Positions 55,661 to 64,000 of a stretch of 64,000 nt of DNA are shown in pieces. Source of the DNA: Siphonodentalium dalli (Eukaryota > Mollusca > Scaphopoda > Gadilida > Siphonodentaliidae); NCBI GenBank assembly GCA_032622095.1, contig CP136061.1, positions 231,260,944 to 231,324,943 on the forward strand. Reading direction: 5' to 3'. How positions within the stretch are numbered: position 1 is the first letter of the stretch; every line of letters begins with the position of its first letter. Position numbers and translations under genes: made by a program. The notes under the pieces were generated by a model, which worked only from the letters and a program-made list of their open reading frames with translations, searched no databases and had not been told where the DNA came from.

Positions 55661-57054
55661 CGAATTTAAATACGAGTAAGGTAGTTTAGATTATCTCCCA
55701 TATCACCTATATTGAACATACATCATGATAGGACATAGTCTGGTCTTCTTCTGTGTCGTCGCCTCAGAAATTTAAATCTAAACATTCGACGCAACTTCCA
55801 GCGAAACGTTACGCTGATGGCATAATACGTCAGGAAATTGGCCACACCTTCCAGCAACTCGAAAATCACCCCAGCATTCATAAGGATCGCAAACAAATAT
55901 TGCTCCTGTCGTCCGGTCCTAAACTGTTCGAGATATTGTCCGGTTATAGATACTATGGCAACGGGAGTGCCCAGAAAAACGCAAACAGCTGTAGATATAA
56001 GAACCAAGTAATTTAGTCTCGTCTCTGATCGCAGCCTTCTTGTCATCCCTGGCTGTCCGTGAATATGTCGGTTAATCGCTCTCCGTTGGCGATTGATAGA
56101 TATTAGCAGCAGGAGATTCGAAATCATTGTCCCAAAGACAGGGAAAAATATGAAAGCGAATTTAGAAACCAAGCTGAGAATATGAAATACATCACGATAC
56201 GCCTTAAACAAATCCGACGGCTTGAAGATGAAGAATCCTTCACAAGAAGACGTTGCTAACTGTATTGTAAATTTTGCAGGAGAAAAAGTATGGAACACTG
56301 CTATAATGACAAACAACACAATCTGAATTCTGGTTGACACATATCTGGATCTAAATTTGCGCGATTCCATTGGGAACATTAACGACACACACCTGTTTGT
56401 CGATATCAAAAACACCAACCATAAAGAGAACCTTCTCAAAATAACAGAACAATATAACGAAATATACAGCGTGGCTGTCAAATAAATTCTCGAATGATGT
56501 TTGAAGCTGCTACGCAAGCTGATTGTAATTGTGTTTGCGATGGTATATGTCATCTCCATTATCGCAAGGGTTACTAAATAAGAATTTACGCTATTCCTCA
56601 TAATTGTATTTGAATGTATTACTGCACTCAGTACATTCATAAATATACCGATTATTGAAATCAGATACATCGTCCAACCAAGATAAACTAAAATGTCACC
56701 AGCATCCTCCTTAGATATAATGCCAATAGAAGTATTTTTCCGCGTGAAATTAACAAAATCACACATCCTCCTATGAATACGGAATCCCAACTAAAACACC
56801 TCGGACGTAGTAAGGGACATCACGTGATATATCTAGGTCAACATTGACGGATTGTTGAAACCATAGTAAATAATTACCATCACTAATGTTTGGTTTCGTC
56901 GGACATTTCATTTCAAATCGTTCAGTCGACTGCTGTAATACAAAAGACATGTCGGCAAACAATGTCTACCAAGAAACACAGAAGAGCCCCGAAGAAATTT
57001 GTCCACAGGAAACCGGATTCGTATTTACATTTGCTCCGATATTGGTCAGGTTTA
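55661..57054 (+). repeat. Third partial copy of the receptor segment (copy C)
   Basis: It matches copy A from about 28230-28257, then jumps directly to 30498-31900. The boundary at 55677-55679 (a single TAA) is the uninterrupted site of the PIN-gene TIR element. The match ends at 'tattggtcaggttta'. Upstream of the receptor it lacks about 50 bp present in copies A and B. Confidence 0.88.
55723..56790 (-). CDS. Rhodopsin-type GPCR, intronless (copy C)
   Basis: 355 codons, intact, with about two dozen residue differences from copy A. They cluster in TM1 (G31, D32, L34, V35, G38, L43, I44, I49) and are otherwise conservative or in loops (for example N153T, A284G, W345R). The S-T-N-R-C, C183 and N-F-L-T-Y-Y motifs are kept. 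The same length, start and stop as copies A and B argue for purifying selection since the older duplication. Role as for copy A; the ligand is unknown. Confidence 0.9.
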   Translation of the reverse strand: MGFRIHRRMCDFVNFTRKNTSIGIISKEDAGDILVYLGWTMYLISIIGIFMNVLSAVIHSNTIMRNSVNSYLVTLAIMEMTYTIANTITISLRSSFKHHSRIYLTATLYISLYCSVILRRFSLWLVFLISTNRCVSLMFPMESRKFRSRYVSTRIQIVLFVIIAVFHTFSPAKFTIQLATSSCEGFFIFKPSDLFKAYRDVFHILSLVSKFAFIFFPVFGTMISNLLLLISINRQRRAINRHIHGQPGMTRRLRSETRLNYLVLISTAVCVFLGTPVAIVSITGQYLEQFRTGRQEQYLFAILMNAGVIFELLEGVANFLTYYAISVTFRWKLRRMFRFKFLRRRHRRRPDYVLS

Positions 57055-57835
57055 ACCGCCGTAAGTGTAACTTGTAACGTGTGTTGCCATTGCCAACGGA
57101 AGTTAACTGATCCACGTCACCATTTCCCATACACGACTACACGATCAACCCGTTTAGGAGTTCCGTGCCCAACGTGTATAGCATACAAGAAAACTAAGAT
57201 GCATGCATCAGATCGCCCGTGAACTATTTATCGTAGAATTCGTGTAGCTATTGATTATACGGGGTACTTCATAGAATCGAAAACGGCTGGTCGGATCGAG
57301 CACAAATTTCCTATCTAAGGGTAAAAACACACGGGAATGAGTCAACGTCGCGTTTTTGACAAGCTCTGAGCACTCATTCTCCACTCCCAATCATCAAAAT
57401 CACCGCAAACGGCACATCGGGGGGGTTAAGGCAGCCACGATCTTTATATTGACCATGTTTGGAGTTGTTAACCGACTAACGCTCTTTATTGTTATCGGCG
57501 TTGCTAAACGCTCGCATGTGCCTACGAAACTACGGACGAAAACGCGAAATGCATTTATCTTGATTAAAAAGGCAGAATTAACTCATCGGAAAACAAAACT
57601 TGCGTGTTGTGTGATTTCAATCATACATCTTTTAGGAACGGGTACTGCGTGTTGTGTGAAAAAAAATGCGTTTTGTGTGATTCTTATGTCTGTCGTTCCT
57701 AGGAACGGGGTAAATTTTCATCGGGTCAGTTTTTCCGCCCGATGTACTTTAAATCATACCTCTTTTAGAGACGGGTACTGCGTGTTATGTCTTCTTCACC
57801 TTGAAACGGGTACCCATAAATTATATATATGTGTG
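57055..57835 (+). other. Repeat-like region, no gene
   Basis: 'cttgcgtgttgtgtgatttcaatcatacatcttttaggaacgggtactgcgtgttgtgtga' is repeated in diverged form two or three times (57600-57790). An open frame of 163 codons crosses these repeats; it has no similarity I recognise and is probably chance. Confidence 0.45.
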
Positions 57836-58128
57836 TGTCCTTTATAGACTCGAACCAATTGAGCTCAAACTTGCTACCTACGGGAAGTGTCATGGACGGG
57901 TTAAAGTGTGACTCCGACCTGACCTTGACCTTGAAAATGATCAATTCAAGGTCAAAATCGGGAAAAATGCACAATTAACTCATGTTATAAACAACAAATT
58001 AATATTAACTCATTGAAAAACAAAAAAATTAATTAAAAAATTAATTATAAAAATTAACTAAAAAAAATAATTGAAAAATTGTAATGTTTCTGACGAACGC
58101 CGCCAATGGCGGGCTAACCTGCTAGTAT
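57836..58128 (+). mobile_element. Helitron-like short element
   Basis: Head 'tgtgtgtcctttatagactcgaaccaattgagctcaaacttg' and tail hairpin 'cgccgccaatggcggg' (58101-58116) followed by CTAACCTGCTAG. It shares its head with 1398-2632. The hairpin followed within about 10 bases by CTAG fits a Helitron 3' end. Confidence 0.5.
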
Positions 58129-59842
58129 TATCTATTTCTAGATTTAGTTACTAACTTTATACCTGTATATTGTACAAAGAAATGTTTGACAAATGTATCT
58201 ATATCAATATTACCATAAGGGTCATTAAAAATTAGATACGACGAAACAAAATTTTGAAAGGTGCATGTGATTGTTTGGAATAATAGGATCATAGGTTAAT
58301 TTAATTCATGGACGCTTGTTAATTTTCATTGGACTACATGTATAAGGTAATTTTTTATATTTCAAATGATGACAGGAATGTGGAAAGTTGAACTACCCAA
58401 GTAATACTGGCTATCCGCACGAAGAGATATACATGTATATAAAAAGCAAAATAGAAGATGGCTGCTGACGACCATGTTTTCCAAAAAAATTCAAATCATT
58501 CGATAGCCCCCATCTAGTGGTCACCCCGAAGATCAATATGAAGTTTGGTGACTATCAGATGAGGGATGAGGTCTGTAGAGGTGCTAAAGAAAAGAATTCA
58601 GGCATACAAAGAGTAAGATACAAAATTGCTGTCTGTGGTCATGTTTTTAACGAAATTCGGAAGAAAAAAATAGATCACTCTCATCCTGGTTATCCAGAAG
58701 ATCATTGTGGAATCTGGTGGCGATCGGACAATGTATGTCGTCTGTAGGATCAACCAAATTATTCAGCCATAAAAATAGTAAAACTCAAGATCACCGCTGA
58801 CAGTGATGTTTTCACAAGGAAATTTTGAGAAAAAAATATGGCTCCCATCTAGTGGTGACCCAAAATATCCACATGAGAAACAGTTCTCCAATAAATGCTG
58901 GCTGCAGGGTGTGCCAAAATTGATTCAAATTTGAAATTTGGCAGGGTGTACTGCTGGTGGCCATGTTTTCCCCGCAAATTTGATAAACTAATGAACAAAA
59001 CCACTGAATCCGTTGAATCAATATACATATACAGATATATATATGCATTGTTATCCACACTACTGGTATATAACGGTACTGAAAATAACTATATTATACT
59101 AGTATACACAAAATAAACCATATATTATGGCAATGGGTTCTAATATCCGAACATAACAGCTGAGAACTTGGTGTGAATTGAAGAGTAGTGTGGTCTCAAG
59201 AATATCTACTCTTCCACGTTAGAAACATGCCATTAAATAGCATAAGTATAATCTAGCTCGAAGACAGAAGTGATCCATCAAACCGCTCTTAATGCAACCA
59301 GGTCATCACACCCCATGTATGGTCGATCACATGATGATCTAGGTGGTATCGTACTTCTCAAAGTACCGCCGGTACCGCATGCACATGCCGGTACCGGTAT
59401 CGGTACTTTGCTAGTACCGTGGTTTCTGTACTGGTACTGTCAAACCATTTTATAGTTCTAGGAATAACTAGAGGTAATACAGTGCTGAAAATCACAAGCC
59501 ACGAACTTTATTATTAACATGAAGTAATGATAATTTGATATCAGAATAAAGAAACTATTTTGGGATATTAGATACCATTTTGGAATATTCTAACAATCTT
59601 TCCCGTAGACATAGACAATTCAATCAACCAAAATAGAACTATTCGTTGCACACGTTTTGTGGTTTTAACTTATTGTTCTTTTGTGTGTGATAAACTGATA
59701 GAAAGTAACGCGACACACGTCGGTGGTTTTCACTTCACAATATTCAATCAGATTAAATGTATTTGCAAAGTCGCGCGGTCGGCCATTTTGAATCTAAACA
59801 ATAATGAGTCAAGTTAGGCAACAATTTCTCTCCACGAGTTCC
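58129..59842. other. Diverged repeats, no gene
   Basis: 'ccccatctagtggtcaccc' (58508) and 'cccatctagtggtgaccc' (58845) mark a diverged ~340-bp direct repeat with 'ggctgctgacgaccatgttttcc'. A GGTACC-rich patch lies at 59360-59450. No gene was recognised. Confidence 0.5.
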
Positions 59843-60074
59843 TACAGTAATGCCCAAAGTAATTGACCACTTAACCACAGCAGAATTATAGGTAATTTTT
59901 CAGGATTTAGTCGGAAATATGGCTTGTTGCCATTCATCGGAAAGCTCTCGCCGAAAGCTCTCTCGCCGAGAGCTTTCTGATGAATGGCAACAAGCCATAT
60001 TTCCGACTAAATCCTGAAAAATGACCCATAATTCTGCTGTGGTTAAGTGGTCAATTACTTTGGGAATTACTGTA
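59843..60074. mobile_element. Hairpin MITE (ACAGTAATGCCC family), complete
   Basis: TACAGTAATGCCC... and ...GGAATTACTGTA are the ends. The arms of about 100 bp include 'aaatatggcttgttgccattcatc' and its complement around 'gaaagctctcgccgaaagctctctcgccgagagctttc'. TA at each end is the likely target. Confidence 0.88.
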
Positions 60075-61263
60075 TACCAAATATGAACTATCATGTCTAT
60101 TCAGCAAATTACATGTACACTGTGCACGGTTCGTGGATTTCGTTCCCAATTTATTATATAACTGGAGGTTCCATGAGACCCATTTAAATTCAAAATGGTC
60201 TACCTCATATATGCAAACTGATACGACATGTGAACGGGTACGTGTGTATGTGATTAATCAAAACGTGTGGGCCATACTTGTCGTTGGTGAATAAATGATA
60301 AGAAATTGTAACTGGGTTTAGTGTATAATTGCCACAACTGGGCAAAAATAAAGGCAAAATCATAAGTTGCAATCACAAGTTCCCAACACAAAATAATCTT
60401 TGAAGATTAAAACAATATCACAAGGCCGTGCTTTCAAAGAATTGGAATTCAACCATTGAAGAGTTATAATAGACACATAAAAACCAGGAACCACCCTTCC
60501 GTGACCGACCTCTCATGCCGTGAATACAATCACGATCGATGTGCATCGCGTGTAGTTTAAAGAGCGAAACTTGATACTACTGTATTTTGCCAGACAGCCT
60601 GCTGATCTAAGAACGTGCATATATGCAACCACAGTGCCGAGTACCGGCGGATCTGCACACCAGCACCGTTACCGCAAAAAAATGCCCGAGTACGCGGTAC
60701 CGGTACTGCGTACCGTGTACCGTTGAGAAGCCTGGTGGAATTGTTGTATAAAAAACAGCACTACATGTAAATACAAGAAAACCATAGTCAGAAATGGTAA
60801 CGCCACCAAGATCGTATTATTAGTCATAAATATAAATCATAATATAAAATATATTGGTTACATGAATGGACCGCCTCAGAATTCCGTTAAGACAAGTAAT
60901 TCTTCAAATTATTACAATGAACTACGGCTTATAAATTACTGCAGGTTTCTCATTCGCCACACCAGAATGCTTCTAAATGCGGATCAAAGCTAAGAGTGCA
61001 TGGCACATGCAGCCATTGTTCATAGACATTTTACAGATAGCGAGAATGATGCATGCTGGGAACGAAAGTATCCACAGCAAAGCCATGTGCTTACGGAGGC
61101 ATGCGTTTATTATAGGGGATTTATGGTGGGCCTATAAAACTAATTATAACTTTGTTATCTGTCATAGTTTATGCGTGAAATTTTAAACATATATACCATG
61201 GACATATACCCCTTCCAGAATGTTGAAAAACATTTTCAGTTGCTCATCGTATTTTTATAGACG
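60075..61263. other. No recognisable gene
   Basis: It includes a second GGTACC/TACCGG-rich patch (60645-60725). The segment 'aatataaaatatattggttacatgaatgga...cagaattccgttaa' (60841-60891) is repeated at 62106-62153. Confidence 0.45.
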
Positions 61264-62010
61264 AAATAGTCCGAAATTTCAGAAAATTGCGCTAACTGCT
61301 CAATGTTTTAATGTGTTACAAAACGTCTGATAAAAATAGTTCTATCGGGAATATTCACACCATTTTTTTTTTCAGAGAACATAGAGTAAACATAGTCCTA
61401 TCGGGATATCGTAAAGGAGATTAATTAAAACCCTCAGACTGCCGAAACTGACGACATTAAATTCGCTTTTTCGTGTCCCACGGAAATGAAACGTGTCTGT
61501 CCATTGATCACGTTATTTATTTGACATAGTATTTTTGTTTCTGTTGTATTTGAACACTTGTTGCACGTGTAGGCTGCACGATCATAATAACTTCAACCGA
61601 TAAGCGCCGACTGATACCCGCGCAACAGTTTGTCTCAAATAAATTGTTATCAAAACGCAGGTTTATGGCCGCGGACATAAGCCGATTAAGTGTAATGTAA
61701 TTTATCCATGAACTTGACTGAAAAATTGTGATTCTATCACCATTAGCCACGAAAATGGGACCTCTAAACAGGCAAGTTTGATTTTCGGGGGACACAAACA
61801 AGCGAATTTATTGTCGGCAGTTTCGGCAGTCTGAGGGTTAATTAATCCCGAATTAAACGGAACTACTTTACGATAGTCCGATAGGACTATGTTTACTCTA
61901 TGCATGTTCTCTGAAAAAATTGTGTGAATATTCCAGATAGAACTCTTTTTATCAGACGTTGTGTAACACCTTAAAACATTGAGCAGTTATAGCGCAAACC
62001 GAAATGTGTT
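61264..62010. repeat. Foldback element (~750 bp)
   Basis: Arms 61264-61480 and 61800-62010 are inverted copies ('acgtctgataaaaatagttctatcgggaatattcacac', 'aacatagagtaaacatagtcctatcggg', 'aaaccctcagactgccgaaactg' and their complements) around a ~320-bp unpaired centre. Confidence 0.85.
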
Positions 62011-64000
62011 GTCTTGCAAGATATCCCACCGCTTTAGCTAAATTTACCTTCCTACAATATCCATAAAGAGGATCAAATATTATATACCCACGGTTTTAAT
62101 TATAGAATATAAAATATATTGGTTTCGCGAATGACCAACTCAGAATTCCGTTAAAATAACAATAACAACCAGCACCTATAACGAACCGTTTTACTGGACT
62201 TGGCCTACTGGTCGCGTAGTTCCGACTTTTAAATAAACGGAATTTCCAACTCTATAAATAAATAAAAGCCCCACAATGCATTCGCCCTGTCCACCACGCA
62301 ATATCAAAATCTCAGCAGCTAGATACACCACAGGTGGCGTAATAAAATAAAACAGTGCTACATCTTATTACAGATTATTTCCACATATAATCAATGACTA
62401 CAGGCAGTCTAACAAAATAAAGTTTCAGTGACACTCGATCCGAAGAGGGGGATAATTTCATCTGTTACAGTCAATGGAGCGATTATGAATCTGGAAAGCT
62501 GAAATTTCTAAGTAATACTAGATATGGACATGACGAGTATAGTGTGTTTCAGAACGAAAAAGTTGAATAAAATCAACACATTTGTAAATTTAAAATAATT
62601 CAAACGTTATTGTATTCCATGTCCCAGCCCGGACATATACACAAAATTTCAATAATATTCATTGAGAAACAACGGACCAAACGCCATATAACACCCCGTA
62701 TACATCTTTTATTCCGAGCCGGCCTTTTATTCCGAGTTGGCACACGTCGATTGGGGCGAGTTAGCCCTGTGGCGAGTACGCCGATTCCGCACCTTCTTAT
62801 ATTGCAACAGGTATACGTTTACGCTGGTTTACGCGTAATTTAATTTAGAAAGTTCCCCAATTAGTATCGTAAATAGAGCGACTGTATTTGACAGAGACTG
62901 ACTCTGTTATTGATTATCATGTTGTTATAATTAAAAAACGACAAATGCTCATGCCGTTCAAACGTAGTAGTCTATTTTCTCCATGTTAAACGACATCCGC
63001 AAAAAAATAACAAATAACGCTAACCTACTGCAAATGTTTTACACGACAACTGTTAACATATTTGGGCTGAATTCATCTGATGTGGTATGATTCCTCAAAA
63101 TAAACAACAAACCATCGTTACTTGGAAATGTAGTTTGGGCTAACATTTACACAAATGCTCCAGCTCCTCTATCCTGACACACACGTCAGATGAAAAACAG
63201 CCATTATATAACCGCCCATATTTTGGGCGAAATGAAACTTCTAACAAAGGGGAATAATCCAATCTTCTGATCCGGGTTTCTTGTTGACGGTTTTGATTTG
63301 ACCATCGACGTATATTAAATATAGATCGATGATTTGACGGAACATGTCCACACAACGACAACGTACTGTGTCGCCGGCATTCACCAGTTATAGTCCAGGA
63401 GATATTGGTCGACCTCTTCACCCCCCCCCCCCCCCCCCAGGACTTAACTTCACCCCACTAATTTTCTTCCTTAAGGTCTCCTCTAATTTTTTTCACTTGT
63501 TAACAAGAAAACAAAGTGGCCGCAGAGACTCCAGACAAGATGGCGTCCATCATGGCGGCCATTTAAAAAAAATGCACCAGGTCTCTTTGATCGCCATTAT
63601 AGTAAAGATGATAGCACATGCGGTCTTGTTTTCCGCTCGATTCGTTATGCTAATATACAACCCTTACAAATTAGCCAAAAATCCGACCCCAGTATCCAAT
63701 ATGGCGGCCAAGATGGCCGCCGAAATGTGAAAATATGCTATTTTTCTGACATGTTACCACCTTTCGTTTGTCTCTGTGGGAAAATGTTAGAATTTTTGCG
63801 TCATATTATACATTTATCATATAGAGGAGTCATTGGCGAATACATGGGGACCATAATATGCATTCATTGCGGGATATTTTTGTCCGATATCACGTTTTCC
63901 CAAATGCCGGTATCATAGGTCAAAGCCGAATCTCCGTTAATAACGCGATGTTATGTTTCGAATCAATGAATATTATTGCTATTATAACAACACCCATGTA
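62011..64000. other. No recognisable gene
   Basis: It holds a poly-C run (about 63420-63439), a fragment of the receptor upstream repeat ('aatcttctgatccgggtttcttgttgacggttttg', 63258-63294), and two AAGATGGCGNCC-type clusters (63538-63562, 63700-63722). Open frames overlap on both strands without similarity. Confidence 0.45.

Noticed and set aside
57356-57847. 163-codon + strand open frame
   Set aside because: It spans diverged internal repeats ('gcgtgttgtgtga'); composition is not protein-like.
1-64000. tRNA, rRNA and CRISPR arrays
   Set aside because: No tRNA box A/B pair, rRNA segment or regularly spaced direct repeats with unique spacers was recognised by eye; tandem arrays here have homologous, not unique, units.

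Overview
The window reads as nuclear DNA of an invertebrate animal, most likely a lophotrochozoan and probably a mollusc. The evidence is spliced exons of the ribosome-biogenesis gene PWP1, intronless divergent rhodopsin-type receptor genes in recent duplicates, and very dense mobile DNA (LINE tails, foldback elements, several MITE families, a Polinton-like element, Helitron-like repeats). The species assignment is inference. No rRNA, tRNA or CRISPR array was recognised.

Layout. 1-12.7 kb holds the last three recognisable exons of PWP1 on the + strand (2733-2854, 7080-7182, 12415-12638), whose splice phases agree. The two large introns between them carry tandem repeats, hairpin MITEs, two foldback elements over 1 kb and three LINE tail fragments. 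12.7-19.4 kb has no gene: a hAT-like repeat, a piggyBac-like MITE, a diverged direct duplication, and a ~3 kb tandem array of ~155-bp units.

19.4-49.3 kb is a recent segmental duplication: copy A 19421-33425, copy B 35890-49303. Each copy holds a foldback repeat array, a TIR element carrying a broken PIN/FEN1-like gene, an intact 355-residue receptor gene on the - strand, a small MITE, and a second, broken receptor gene on the + strand. A third partial copy (C, about 55661-57054) repeats the receptor. The copies act as empty sites for one another. Copy B lacks a 5313-bp element present in copy A (6-bp target duplication, 1.3-kb TIRs, AG...CT ends, four small genes; best read as a short Polinton/Maverick derivative). 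Copy A lacks a 4304-bp TIR element present in copy B. Copy C lacks the PIN-gene element that A and B share.

49.3-64 kb is repeat-rich: palindromic MITEs, a fragment of a second PIN/FEN1-like gene (about 53.9 kb), a 364-bp direct duplication, the third receptor, a Helitron-like end and a further foldback element. No other gene was recognised there.

The intact functional content is the end of PWP1 (housekeeping) and three near-identical receptor genes that are probably chemosensory or peptide receptors. Everything else is mobile or decayed DNA. The most notable systems are the short Polinton-like element with its paired zinc-finger genes and the TIR element carrying a PIN/FEN1-like gene. Identities were read by eye; no database search was run.
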